From: Gavia stellata
Lineage: Eukaryota; Chordata; Aves; Gaviiformes; Gaviidae
Direction: 5' to 3'
Assembly: GCF_030936135.1 (NCBI RefSeq)
Contig: NC_082606.1
Coordinates: 5,155,255 to 5,219,254, forward strand
DNA: 64,000 nucleotides
A program made the translations under genes and the position numbers. Below the pieces are notes generated by a model, which worked only from the letters and a program-made list of their open reading frames with translations, was not told where the DNA came from and did not search any database. Every line of letters starts with the position of its first letter. Position 1 is the stretch's first letter. This document shows positions 1 to 12,384 of the stretch, one piece after another.

Positions 1-614
1 AATGAGGATTACTGAGGATAATTAGTGTATCTGCTTAGTCTGGGACAGGGCAACAGCTATGGATAGTGCTGGAGCTGGCATTGGAGTTAGAGCTAGAGTA
101 CAGGATGGAAGAAACTGAAGAACTCGATTTATTAATGAAATTTCTGAAGCCTGTAAGACTAGAGTAGGGCTGCTTCAGGTAAGGACTTGAGGCATAATTT
201 TGGAGTTCTTTTCTAGACAGTTTACATTGAAAGTGAGGTGTGATGAGGGTTCAGAACAGAACTTAGTGAAAAATTTACTTCATTTTTGGTTCTTGAAAAA
301 GCTGCACCAATAGGGTATATAGCTTATGGCTTCTGATAATTTCTGAAAGAGGTACCAAGGAATGTGTCACAGAGCTGTCCCAGTAAAATAACCATTATAG
401 TCTGACAGAAGGGCAGGTCTTGAAATAAACAGGGTTTTATTACTAAAAATCATCCCTACCATGTTTACTTTCTCTCAAACGTTTCACATTAATTTGTAAG
501 AAGTAATCACTATAATGGAATATTCTGTCTTGTAATGCTATAATGTCCTAATATTTCTGTAATAGGTTTGTTATCCCTGTGTCTAAGAAGGCTTTTTTGT
601 TGTTGATTTTCAAG
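1..614 (+). other. HERC1: HERC1 intron (partial)
   Basis: Sequence upstream of the first visible HERC1 exon. I found no further HECT-coding stretch with splice signals. It ends in a T-rich tract and CAAG acceptor. Confidence 0.8.
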
Positions 615-691
615 GAACTGGAAACTGGAATAGTAGACCTGCTTATTCCTTCTCCAAATGCTACAGCTGAAGTAGGCTACAATAGGGATAG
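615..691 (+). CDS. HERC1: HERC1 HECT-domain exon (fifth from last)
   Basis: Opens after a T-rich tract and CAAG acceptor; closes AATAGGGATAG|GTAAGT. Reads ELETGIVDLLIPSPNATAEV and ends in a split Arg codon (phase 2) completed by the next exon. It belongs to the early part of the HECT N-lobe. Its start phase (0) is inferred from the reading frame, because the previous exon is outside the window. Confidence 0.93.
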
Positions 692-3600
692 GTAAGTTTT
701 CCAGGATTTGCTTTTATTGCAGATGTTAGTGGGTGAAAATTATCTTCTATTAACTGTTTCATACCAAACGATGAGACTTCATGGTTGTCTCTAGTATATT
801 TTTTCCTTCAGGTTGTGATGTTACTTTGTAGTGGAGGAGAGGGCATGGTTTTAACATGAACTTCCTGGGTTGCTGGTGACAGAATTCAGAGTAACATCAA
901 GAATGCCAGTTGTTGTGGTCGGGATTAGTTCTGCCTATCTCGGCCTCCATTATTTTAACAGCTAAAGATAACAATAATCTTTGTATTTTGACACCCCTTG
1001 CTGATAATTGTGTTGACAGTCACTATGCTGTGCTTAGAAATGCTTTGTCTTTTACTTCTAGTGAAGTAGCATAGAAATTATATTAGGGTATTTTCACTGA
1101 TTCTTTGTTCTTTCAGGTTTCTCTTTAACCCTTCAGCATGTTTAGATGAACATCTGATGCAGTTTAAGTTCTTGGGCATTCTCATGGGTGTAGCTATTCG
1201 TACAAAAAAGCCATTAGATCTTCATTTGGCTCCAATGGTCTGGAAGCAACTTTGTTGTATCCCACTCATCTTGGAGGATTTGGAGGAGGTAGATCTGCTC
1301 TATGTGCAGACCCTCAACAGCATTCTTCACATTGAAGACAGTGGGATTACTGAAGAAAATTTCCATGAGGTAAGATATGAAAGTTGGAATTTTAGGTTTA
1401 TTCTGAAAGCAGTTACTTTATCAGATTGACCTTAACTTCAGTATTTACATAATTCAGTGTCTCTGTTATTGGGATAACAAGCACTTCATATGTATTTGGA
1501 ATAGTTTGTGATCATCTTATAGTTCTGTAGTGACTGATAGTAAAATATTAAACTTAGATAACGAGAGTGACTTATGCTGAACATACTTTTCCTGTTTTGC
1601 ATAACAGATGATTCCTTTAGATTCTTTTGTTGGCCAAAGTGCTGATGGTAAAATGGTTCCCATAATCCCTGGAGGGAACAGTATCCCACTTACCTTTTCA
1701 AACAGGAAAGAATATGTGGAGAGGGCAATTGAGTACAGACTCCATGAAATGGACCGTCAGGTAAGAATCTCATTGTGACCCTATCCCCATTGTTAATGCG
1801 CACAGCATTTTTGATTTATGCGAGTTTCCATTACAGTTTATTAGAGAATAGGGAAAGCTTGGCTTTCTGCATCTCGCCTGGATCCCCACGGCTTTTTTCC
1901 CCCACAAACTGTTTTGGGGATTTGTTTTAAATTAGTCCTATTTTTCTTAGTAATTGCTCAGTTGACAAAAGCATTAGAAATCAGAACTTGTCTTTGACTA
2001 GAGTAGCCCCCCTGCAACCGTCAGCCCCACTTGAGAAAACAACCTGCAGTTGTGCATGCTGTGCACTGTCGTTAGACGTGATAGCAACACAGAGACTAGC
2101 TGAAGTAAATATTGTTGACAAACATTTAGCTTAAAACTATTTCTCTTCTGCTTTAGCACAGAAACTACGAATATTTCATGATGTTTTGAGAAGTGTTAAT
2201 TACCTATTTGCATACTTTTGTGTATTTTGTCATTTGCACGGTGAAGCTTGTGAAAGCAGTATACCAATTCATGCATGATACTATCTGCATTAGAAAAGTC
2301 ACTTCCTCGTCAGAGGTACCAAATCCTAAGTCTTCTAGAACAAGTGTGGACTTCTTACAAATATGACTCTGTTCCAGCTCAGACGTATGGTATATGCAGT
2401 TTTTTGGTTTAGCCATCATCATTTGTGCTAACTTGTACTTTTTTAAGTTCTTCTGTTTTGTATCAAAACATGTTCTTTAGTGTGCAATTACAATTAAAAA
2501 TACCTGTAATATTCTCCAGGGTTTTGAGAGAAGATGCAGCCCTCACAGGGGATGCATGTGTGGGTTGTATTTGGCAGATATTCTACAATTCTCTCTCTTT
2601 ATCCCATTTCTCAACTGATATGTTGCTTTTGCATTTGGATGGTACAGTAAGTGGCAGAGGTAAAACAATTGCACTTCAAATGTCTCTTCTTTCTTGGGTA
2701 ATAGGTGGCTGCTGTAAGAGAAGGTATGTCTTGGATTGTTCCAGTTCCTTTGTTGTCTCTTCTGACTGCCAAGCAGTTGGAGCAAATGGTCTGTGGAATG
2801 CCAGAAATATCAGTTGAAGTTCTGAAGAAAGTTGTGCGATACAGAGAAGTTGATGAGCAGCATCAGCTGGTACAGTGGTTCTGGCATACCCTTGAAGAAT
2901 TCTCAAACGAGGAGAGAGTCCTTTTCATGAGGTTTGTGTCAGGAAGATCTCGATTGCCAGCCAACACAGCTGATATCTCTCAGCGATTCCAAATAATGAA
3001 GGTTGATAGGGTAAGATGCTCTTTTTGGTTTTTGTTGTTTTGTTTAGTTTGTTGTTTTTTTTTTTTTTAATTCCTGTCTAGTATAATCTGTCCTTTGGCA
3101 GTAGGAGACAGGTTTCCGTAACTGTAAATTTACAGAGAAAGTATGGGATGGGATATGCTCTGAGCTATTAAACCCAAACATTTTAAATGTGTAGAAGTAC
3201 ATACGCTGCACGAATTACATCTTAATTCATTTGGTGCATTTACTATAGTTATGTGATTGGAGGTCAAGACAAGTTCTTGCACAAGAAACAAACCTTCTTG
3301 TATTGTAACTTGTCCACAGTCATTTTCTGTTCCAATCCCTTTTTTCGTTTAATAATGGGGTTTAATTTAATCACTGGGGTTTTTTTAAGTTTTAAATCTG
3401 TGTAAGTGGCACCATGTGACCACTATTGAACTCTTAACGTCTTAATACCACTGTAATGAGTTTACAGTATATTACGTTACATACAGGATGCATTCATTTG
3501 GCATTACTTTTGGTTTTTTGTGCAGCGAAAGCACATTCTCTGTGAACTACATGAATCAAAAAATTGGCAAAATCTAAGATAACAGTGGTTTGACTGTCAT

Positions 3601-4157
3601 CTTTGGTTAGGTGTCTCTCAAATTTCCTCATGTTAAGGCACACTGTGGTATGTAATTTGAATGCTGCTTGATGTCTTCCAGTGGGCTGCTAAATAGTAGT
3701 GCGGTTAACTTTTCAAATAGTTGATTTTCATGAGTGGGTTGAATTAGTTGCAGAGCAGGTGATACAGCAGTAGTTTTGCACATACTTAAGGGTGAAACAA
3801 GTGATGTAAACAAGGGAGGCTAGTCTGCCTCTTAAAAGGAATTTTGAGATAGAAGGTGAAAATGCTGAATGACAGAGGCAAGGAAGGGAGGGAGCAATGA
3901 AATATGGATATGTTGCATTTTTTGCTTCATTCACAACTTAACAGTGTCCCACCTTTTATCCATTTCCACAGCCTTACGACAGCTTGCCTACCTCACAGAC
4001 TTGTTTCTTTCAACTGAGGCTCCCACCTTACTCCAGTCAACTAATCATGGCAGAGCGTTTGCGCTATGCAATCAATAATTGCAGGTCTATAGATATGGAC
4101 AACTATATGCTCTCACGGAATGTGGACAATGCAGAGGGCTCAGACACAGATTATTAA
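615..4157 (+). CDS. HERC1: HERC1 (partial): C-terminal 324 residues, HECT E3 ubiquitin ligase domain
   Basis: Coding exons join as 615-691, 1117-1369, 1608-1760, 2705-3010 and 3972-4157: 975 nt in one open frame ending in TAA. HERC1 is a very large HECT-type E3 ligase (about 4,860 residues in human) with RCC1-like repeats; the HECT domain takes ubiquitin from an E2 onto a cysteine and passes it to substrate. Only the HECT C-terminal part is here; the rest lies upstream of position 1. Every junction is GT-AG with matching phases. The catalytic cysteine is in the last exon (codon 4002-4004) in the motif SQTCFFQL, and the protein ends NAEGSDTDY. I recognise this tail as HERC1 rather than HERC2 or the small HERCs. 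It converges on FBXL22 and USP3, as at the human locus. Confidence 0.97.
1117..1369 (+). CDS. HERC1: HERC1 HECT-domain exon (fourth from last)
   Basis: Acceptor TTTCAG|G, donor GAG|GTAAGA. 253 nt: one base completes the split Arg, then 84 codons. It opens FLFNPSACLDEHLMQF and continues through LGILMGVAIRTKKPLDL, a hallmark HECT N-lobe helix region, to ITEENFHE. The frame stays open for a short distance into the following intron, which has no significance. Confidence 0.97.
1608..1760 (+). CDS. HERC1: HERC1 HECT-domain exon (third from last)
   Basis: Acceptor ATAACAG|ATG, donor CGTCAG|GTAAGA. Exactly 51 codons, phase 0 at both ends, from MIPLDSFVGQSADGKMVPII to IEYRLHEMDRQ. It holds the typical HECT stretch of a glycine-rich loop followed by SIPLTFSNRKEYVE. 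Confidence 0.97.
2705..3010 (+). CDS. HERC1: HERC1 HECT-domain exon (second from last)
   Basis: Acceptor GGTAATAG|GTG, donor GATAGG|GTAAGA. 102 codons, phase 0 at both ends. Reads VAAVREGMSWIVPVPLLSLL and continues through the HECT motif QWFWHTLEEFSNEERVLFMR and FVSGRSRLP to IMKVDR, covering the end of the N-lobe and the hinge to the C-lobe. Confidence 0.98.
3972..4157 (+). CDS. HERC1: HERC1 terminal coding exon with the catalytic cysteine
   Basis: Acceptor TTCCACAG|CCT. 61 codons plus TAA at 4155-4157. Begins PYDSLPTSQTCFFQLRLPPY; the cysteine at 4002-4004 is the ubiquitin-thioester residue of the HECT C-lobe. Ends DNYMLSRNVDNAEGSDTDY. No frame damage. Confidence 0.98.
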   Translation, partial: PYDSLPTSQTCFFQLRLPPYSSQLIMAERLRYAINNCRSIDMDNYMLSRNVDNAEGSDTDY

Positions 4158-4625
4158 CGTTCTGTGAACAAAATCATCTTCCTTTTACTACAAATAGTGC
4201 CCTAAGTCCAATTCATTGTTGACATAATTTTACAGTATCCATAGATGTTTTAGGAGCATAAAACCAGATGTTAATAGACAGTGGCCACATTTTAGTTACT
4301 CTAAATGTAACAAAAAATTAGATGTTTTTATTTTTTTTGTGATTGTAAAAAAGGAAAAAGAAAAAAAAGTATGATCAGTAAGGTTTTTTTCCTTTTTTGG
4401 TCACTTTTGATAAGTTTGCATGGAGATACTTTGGTGCATTTTTGTTGGGAATAGTACATTTGTAAGCCCTCCCAGTGAACATGAAGAGTTGTACATTGTG
4501 TATAATTGTTCATTAGCAAGGACAGTTTTACATGAATATTCACATATTTATTTTGTTTTAATTTGAATTGCCTGTGCAGGGTTCCTTATGCAGAGAAAAA
4601 TAAAGCAAATTCAAGAATCGGTTGC
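4158..4625 (+). other. HERC1: HERC1 3' untranslated region (minimum extent)
   Basis: AT-rich sequence after the HERC1 stop, with T- and A-rich tracts at 4324-4400, reaching an AATAAA about 440 bases downstream. The cleavage site itself cannot be fixed by eye, and longer isoforms may use later signals. Confidence 0.6.
4599..4604 (+). terminator. HERC1: Candidate HERC1 polyadenylation signal AATAAA
   Basis: Canonical AATAAA in sense orientation 442 bases after the HERC1 stop. It is followed within 20-45 bases by T/G-rich sequence (GGTTGCTTGTATGCATTTGTG), as expected of a downstream cleavage element. Confidence 0.6.
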
Positions 4626-7600
4626 TTGTATGCATTTGTGAACTGTGATTGGTTTACTCAGTCTTCATACTTTTGTATTTTGCCTCAGGAAATTATAGTA
4701 CTACAGTGCTTAGACAGGATGTGACATTTGAAGCATCTTAAAATGTTTATCTGCAGCGAATCTGATGTGTAGTACTGTGCTCTGCATTCTTCCTGGCTTT
4801 GAGGTACTGGCTTTTTCGGGTATACCACTATCTATTCCTCGTACTTCAATACAAGTTAAAGTTGTACTTGGTTCCTTCTTGATTTTCATTTAAACATTTT
4901 CCTCCTCCAGAGTAGTAGTTGTTGACAATAATAACATACTGCCACCTTGACTTCAAAACCTTTAAATCTTTTGTCAAAAAACCCCATAATGCTTTTTAAT
5001 ATACAGATTGATGTAGTTGATTCCTGATGAGAGTACAAAAAAATTAAAATTAAAGTGAGAGGGTAGTAGTCGAGGCTATGGATTTTATATACATTCTCAG
5101 TTTATGCCTTTGATTTTAGTAGATTTCATGTGTTTGGTCTCATTTCGTTGCAGCTGTAACTGTGTTATGATCAGCGGGATGTGGCTTACGCTGTAATGTT
5201 CACATTTGGTTAGGACAGTAATGTGCTGTACAAGGAGATTTTTGTTCCGTGTCTTAGGGAAGTGCTGAAGAATAGCTAATTCCTCATTGTCTCTGTCAAA
5301 AACATGATTTGTGTCAAACTGCAAATGGTGCTTGGTGTTGAGGAGCAGGATTTAACTGGGCTGTGGAAAAGGGTGGAGTCTGGCCCCAGGTGAGTCACTG
5401 CTGCTCTGCCCTGGTTTTTTCCCCCCGCATTCTCACTGAACTCCTTGGTGAGGATGCTGTGGGGCCTGAGGGCCAGCCAGAACATTTATTAACTTAATTT
5501 CACCTGGGCCAAGGCTGGTCCATCGGAGTCTGGAGAACAGGGTAGAAATTCCTGTTGTTTTCCCTCATGTGATTGTTGTCCGTTAGCAGAGGTTGATAGG
5601 GAAACTTCCCGGTTGTCGGAGACTGAACTGGTGTATTGCTGCCAGCTAACGGTGGTCAAAGGGCTGATGTGATAAGCAGTAAAAATTTGCAGAGCTGGGT
5701 TTTATCTGGTGAAGTTCTTTCGCTTAGTACTAGTTGTTGGCTCATGAAAAAGGCAAAATTCTTGAGCTATGACCAAGAACCAGACTGCAACGTGAAATGT
5801 CTAGAAGGGGGGCTTTCAGCAGTTTTGGGGAAGGAGGGACTCAGGGCTCTGAAATCAAGCAGGCTTAGTTTCCTGCCTCGTTATGTATTATGGTTCCAAA
5901 TTGGACTGAGATTTTGGCGTCCCATCACTATGTTGTGGGGGAGTATATTCACATCTTAGTCTAAATTTATAGGTGTAATACATAAAAAATGTAAGGTTAC
6001 AAATAAAAGGGGAAACTGCTATATAAAGTCCTGTGTTATTGCCTACTAGACTTCATTTATGTGTCTGAATTAGTGCTACTAATTTGTCAGTCTGTTTCAA
6101 TCAGGCACAGGAAATAATAGAATTGTGCCTAAAAATTACAGTTTTGTATGGACTATGCAGTTGGCTTCTTGGATAATGAGGGTATTTTTGGAGACAGTTT
6201 ACAGTGAAGTGAAAGAGGATGTTGGTATTGGTAAATATTGATGTTGATTAAAGGATCATGCTTGATTGCTTTAATTGAGACTTCTTTTATTGATTGTGCT
6301 TGTCCTTTGAATACTCCGTCTTAGCATCATTAAAACTATCAAGCGCTTAGTGATTTTTATTTTATCCTACTGTCTGTTTTCACCATAATTATATTGTGCA
6401 TACATCCCTTTTAACCTGCTGATTGACATTTTTCTGTTGCTCAGGCATTGGAGTGAGACAGGCATCATGTTCAAGTTTCTTGCATAATGCTTCTTATACA
6501 TAATTGCATACAAAGATAAAGAATGTACAGCACTGATTATGTCCTGCTATTGGAGACCATCTGAGAAAGTTCCAACTTTGTCAGTTTAAGTATTTTATGT
6601 ATGCAAACCGCTCCCTGTATAGAAAGGGGTATAAATATTACCAGTGTACGTCTGCATTCTGTAGTATAAGTAAGTCATATATGCAGTTATTTAAAGAAAA
6701 AAATATGCAACTCTTATCTTGTAGCAAACCTTCCAGCGGCAGCTTTGTTGCACTAGGCAGAGTTGGCTGTAGCAAGGTGGACCGCAAACGATTTCCAAGT
6801 GTCGTACCTCATTTTCTTTCCACCTTTCAGCACTGGATGGGACATATGTGTACGGCTGAAGCAGGGAGTATCAGTGGTAACAAATGCGATCAGAGGTAAG
6901 AGCAGGTGTGTGACAATGTGTTTATCTAGACCCATTTCAAATTAATATGAGATATGGAGGCACAGTAAGCTTAGAAGTGTTAAATTCTAAACATGACTAG
7001 AGAAAAACAGCTTGAAAAGCTTTAGCCACAAAAGTAATGTGCTGGGTAGGTATTACGTAGGAAAGCACTTTGATGCCAAAAGTCTGTGTCTCTTGTTGAA
7101 CATGACCACTGTTTGCTGCTGCCTACGTTTTGCTGTACATGAGTAGTACCTAACCTTTTCTTTACACCTCAGACAACTCTCAAGAAGCACTCTCTCTGGT
7201 TTATAAGGCCGTAGCTTTGTGAAGCCCATAATTTCTGTTTCTTACCCTGTTTTTACCCTGAGATTAGATAATTTCGTACTTCTTTTCTTTCTTTCTTTCC
7301 CACGTCGGAAGTACATCCCTAGCCTTTTGGGCTATCAGGCTACCGGACAGCTGGATAGCCCTTTGAAGCAGGTAGGCACACTACAACAGAGAGAAGATGA
7401 ACAGCCAGTCCCCAAGACTAGAGGTAGGCAAGTTACTTTAACTGGGTGAAGCCTCACTATTTCTGGAGCTAGCGGTAGTTAGTGTTGATTGATCTGACAG
7501 AGCTGGAATGTAGCAGTAGGTGGAATGCGTGTCTGTCATGCTTAGAGGGGACTGGTAAGAGCAGAATGTGTTCTTGAACAGTAGTATTCTCCAGAGAAGA

Positions 7601-10600
7601 GGTGAACAAGTGGTTAGGTCAGGTCTGGAATTTTGATTTAGATCTGTCATTTAGCCCTTTTGACTGGGTAATGAAGTTTAATGGCAAAAAAGTACCGCTG
7701 CTGGTAAGGAAGCAATTTTACTGTGCTGCAGGACTTCATTTGATTTCCTTTTACCTCATTGCCAAGCTGAGCTATGTTATGACGATGGAAATCTGAAGGG
7801 CCTTCTGGATGTTGCTCTTTCCCCTATTGCGTAGGAAAAGGCACAAACGTTTGGTGTCAAAGTCTTGTTTGCCCCTCGCATCTGATAACCTGATGCAGCT
7901 TCCAAGTTGCCATCTTGGTTTATGTCACCTTTCTTTTCGTACTTTCATAAAATGACAGGTAACAAGCCTTCATCCCTCCATATGATCATTATATACTCTG
8001 TTTTCAAATCGGATTCCTAAGTAAGAAAATGTATTGTTGATGCTGAAAAAATTTATCACCACAACTGCGATCAAATTTTACCATGTCATGAACAAATATT
8101 CCCATTCAAGGAGGGGAAGAGCAAAGTAATATGACTTCGAGAATTTGTACGCAAACAGGCAAAAAAACCAAGTGGGAGATTGTTCCAAGGCCTTTTTTAG
8201 CTCTGTAAAGTAAAAAAACCACAAAACCCACAATACCGCTGTGCCCCCCTGCACCGCAAAAAAAAAAAAACAACCCACCCCCACCCACCCAGGAACAGTC
8301 CTGATAGAAAACTGCCAAAAAGGCATAAATAATACGTAGACAGATGCAAACCCGCTTTCATATCTTGTAGCTACTTGAAAATCTATTAGGTGTTACATCT
8401 CCAGAGACGAATCTTTCATCACAGAGTGCTAAGAGAGCTGGCATCAAGAGAAGTCTTTGGTCACTAATGTGACTGTCTAGAATTCCTACCTTGTTTTGGC
8501 TTGTCAGCAATGTGTGAGACTGGTGTTTTTTCACCCGTTGTGTATCCAAGGTAAAAATTGTGTCAACATCCCAATTTCCACATCACAGTAAGTTTGTTCA
8601 GCTCAGCAATCTCCTTTCCAAGTTGTAAATGCTGTTTTAGGATTGTTGTTTGTCCTTCCTGTCTGCGCTTCCAGTTTTGTTCCTTACCTTGTAGTACCTA
8701 AGGGTCCTACTTAAATTTTAGGAATGAGTTAATGAAATACCAGAATATTACAGTGTCATGCCATCATTGTGAAGATGCAATAATGAAATTATTTTCTTTG
8801 TCTTCTGGGTGAGTGTTTCTTACGGATACTCAACCTGACCGAGTATTTCTCTAGAATTTCAGCTCTGTTTGACTGAGTTTCTGTAATGCTGTGATTTATT
8901 TCTTAGCTCAGCCAAAGTAGAGAGTACCAAAGGATATCTGTGGATCAGTTAACCAGGATGGAAAGGAGGAGTAAATATATTCACTTATGTTGAGAGCTGT
9001 AAAGTCCATTTTTGATTAAGAATGTTTTCAGGAGTTCATAGCTAACTCATCAGTTCTTGTAGAGGAAAGAATAAGCCCCAGGAATGCAGTCTATTAAAAT
9101 ATTTCTGCCGAGATTGTTTGAAACTTACCTTCCTAGAGAAACTGACTGGAAATACAATTTTACAGTACTACTCTTGCAGTAAAAATTGGCTTCAAGTGGA
9201 ATTTTGATAGCATGTTTCCTTTCTTTCTGTTCGAACATGAACGAAAGACAATGTATCAGTTGAAATAAAACTTTCTTTCAAGACTACCTGAGGCATCAGA
9301 GCCAAGTTGTCCATTATGACACTCCAAGCATTTTTCTCCCCATAGCTTTAATAAAAGGAGCAACAGTATTGTAAAAAGAATACAGCGAGAAACTGGAAAG
9401 TCAAACCAGTTATTCCTCAGTAATGGAGGCCTAACTTCAGAACTTTTTTCTACAGTTTAGATGCCAATGAGAGGGGGAGAAGGTCTGCTTTACCGCAACA
9501 GTAGTTTTTCACACGTTCTTTTTGTTTTAGAGGGGTACTACAGTCACGCTGTTCTCTAAATGTAAAGGAAAACATCTTTAATAATTTGTTAAATAGCAAT
9601 TTAGGAAGTCACAAATTCCACTCCTTAGAGGAAAAGCTAGCTCTTGTAGTCTTCCCGTTACATGAAGGATGAAAATGCAGACAAGTAGCAAGTCTGCAAA
9701 GCTGTACCTGTAGATAAAACTGTTAAAATGCAACAAAGCTATCATATTATTTAAAACCCATGATAGTCTTGATATACTTGAATTCCAGCAATGCAAGTTC
9801 CAGTTTATGTGTTTTTAACTAGCAAATTTCATCAGTTCATCCTCCTACCAGTGCAGTAAGATTAATTATCAGAAATTGTGGAGCCCCTCACGTAAATGCG
9901 GGAACAGGCTTGCTATGGCGTACGCACATAGATTGCTGTAGTGACAAAGTCTTGAGTAATTGTTATGTAATGGAACAGAAGCCTTGACTCTCTTTATGGG
10001 ACAGAACAGTATTTGCAAAAGCTGGTATTTCTAAATTTGCTTCAAGGACACACACGCTCAGGTATTCCTACTCTGTGTAAGGTTTTAATTTAAAACGAAA
10101 TCTTAACTGATGTAGGCTTCATTGTGATTTAAGCTAGAACGGTGCAGGATCCATAGAGTTTGTCAAACTGCTCTGTATGCAGCCTTCTCTTAACGTCTGA
10201 GCGGAACTGACATCTGGTCCTCTAGGGGAAACCGAGTTATGGATAGCCAGATTTAACCATCTGTCATTCTTTGTCAGCGTAAAGCTCTTCAGTGGATTGT
10301 ACTGAGTGGGGGAGAGATTTAAGGTAAGTCCAAGTTCAGCTGCAGAGTCAAGCAAGAATGGGCAGGATTATATATTGTGGTGTGCCCTCCAGGAGTCAGA
10401 ATTCTGAATTCCTGTCAGAATTGCTGAACAAAATGGAAAATAACAGAAAGCAGAATTTGAGGACATACTCCCACGTAGAGTCAAGGGTTTGAGATGGGGT
10501 GCTTTTGAAAAAAGCATGCTGTAGTTCAAACAAAAACCTGAATAATTCAGACTAGATGATCAGTGATTTTTCTGTGTTGTCACACTGAGGCAGACTCAAC

Positions 10601-12038
10601 AAATAAAACTTTTGACAGGTAACTGCAGTACAGTTGACACAGTAAGGTGGCACTCAGAAATGTTTGCCTTTTCTCAGGCAAAAATCTGTAAGTGCGTAAA
10701 GAGTCCTGTAATGTGGTGTTACCAGCCCCGAGTACTCAATACCATGTCCAAATCCCAGTGTGTTGTATCAAGGCAAATTTTACACAGCAGAATAAAACTG
10801 TGCCCACCTTTGGTGTCAAATTTTGTACACTATGCCATAGCAACCCTTCACAAAAAAAAATGTTTCACTTCGGTGTAGCAGAGCAGCATGCAGGAAAGTG
10901 ACAGCCTTGTGGTTTGGGATGAAAATAGCTGTATGTTTTGTACTTTGCAGTGAGAAACGGGTGCTTATAGAGATCTGTACTGTCGTGTGTTCCTAATTTA
11001 GCATTTAAAGCTACAGGTTGTAAGTCACTCTCTTTTCCTGTAGGTTAGTTATGTAAACTAGCATTTGTTCATATTGCGTTTCCTTTAATGTCGACTTCAA
11101 AAAATAACTTGGTGTATCTTGTCAAAGTACATTATGCAGAGGGTTGAACTGTTTTGCGTGCATTGCCATGCATCCCTCATTTAATAAATAAGCCTGACAA
11201 ATCAGCTACAAATGTTAATCTCAGAGGAAGTGGTGGTTGTCAGGTGCTCTGCATTCACTAGGAAGACCTTAACATGGCGTGGTTATCACCCTTAGCAGAT
11301 GGAATGACCATATGGATATATCCTTTAACAGAAATTTGTTAATCACTCTTCCCCTGAAATTTGTGTAAATCATACAATTGCCTAAGCTCTGTCTGCTGCA
11401 GCTTTATGCCCTTTGCCATTACAAAAGCAGTTTAGAAAACAAGGGGGTTCACTCTGAACCTCGTGACTCAACGGGAAGGTCTTCCTCACTCTTTGCGTCT
11501 CTCCGGTCTCTGTGAGATTCATTCTAACTCTATTCTAAGTCCATTTTCCTTTGTATGTTTCTTCTATGCAGTAATTAGTAAGGTGAACCTTGCCATCAAA
11601 CTTACTGAACCTTGTCAAATCACTGTTACGCTTTTCTTAAATTCCATCGAATTTATTGAACTCTTGTCAAATTATTATTTTACTTCAATAAAACATATTG
11701 CTGCTTCTGAGTGAGGTGCATTCCACTCATCCACGACCAAAGGGTATCAAAATTGCCGTTTTTAGCCTTAATCAGGTCTAGCATTTTGTGGCAGCAATGC
11801 AGGGTTTTCCGGTTTCAAGGAACAACAGAAAGCAAACGGGTTTTTTCCTTAAGACTGTCCTGGTGGAGATGCATGCCTTTGCCTAGTGCAGGCTTTACAA
11901 GATGTTATCAACCATTTGTTTGGACTTAAACCAGAATGCAGGAAAGTAGCCACAGTTCATTAAAGCAATGCTACCCAAGAGGAGAGTGGAAGTGAAGTAA
12001 GATACCCATGTTGGCTGCGTTTATACAGTTTGTTGCAC
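4626..12038. other. Convergent interval between HERC1 and FBXL22, no supported gene
   Basis: About 7.4 kb between the HERC1 3' end (+) and the FBXL22 stop codon (-). It probably holds the FBXL22 3' UTR at its right end and possibly extra HERC1 polyadenylation sites. Short open frames (for example 5636-5959, 107 codons) look like chance: no recognisable domain and no splice context. An A run followed by a C/A-rich stretch lies at 8259-8291. No transposon recognised. Confidence 0.6.
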
Positions 12039-12384
12039 TTAAAGCTGAACGGGTTTTCTTGATGCTTTTTCAAGAATCAACTTTTTTCCCGGCTTATTGT
12101 CTGGAATCATGTTAGCGCTTCTTTCTGCTCTCAGCATTACCAAAGGACATTTTTCCCTCACTCTCTCTAGACCAGTTTGTGTTATGTTCCGGCAGAAATC
12201 CACATGGAGCGTTCGCAATGATCCCCCATAGAGGGTCACTGCTTCCAGTGTCCGGTCAGTGATCCGCACACAGTTTTCCAGTTTGAGTGTCCTGAGGTTT
12301 GGGCAGTTCTTGAGAAGGAGGAAGATGCAATCGTCTGTAACGTGGCCGCATCCAGAGAGGGTCAGAGATAGCAGGTTTGGACAT
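12039..12384 (-). CDS. FBXL22: FBXL22 coding exon 2 (leucine-rich repeats, C-terminus)
   Basis: Acceptor TTTTCAG|ATG: the A completes Arg, then the codons run [15 protein letters not shown] and on through [16 protein letters not shown] and [10 protein letters not shown] to a basic tail ending KASRKPVQL and a stop at 12041-12039. 114 sense codons after the split Arg. The LRRs should contact the ubiquitination substrate. Confidence 0.96.

Larger units (their letters stand above)
692..3971 (+). other. HERC1: HERC1 introns between the five visible exons
   Basis: Introns 692-1116, 1370-1607, 1761-2704 and 3011-3971, all GT-AG. No additional exon, repeat or RNA gene is recognisable in them. The intron from 3011 opens with a long T run at about 3055-3069. 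Confidence 0.85.

Noticed and set aside
5636-5959. 107-codon + strand open frame between HERC1 and FBXL22
   Set aside because: A frame of this length is expected by chance in 64 kb; no domain, splice or promoter support.
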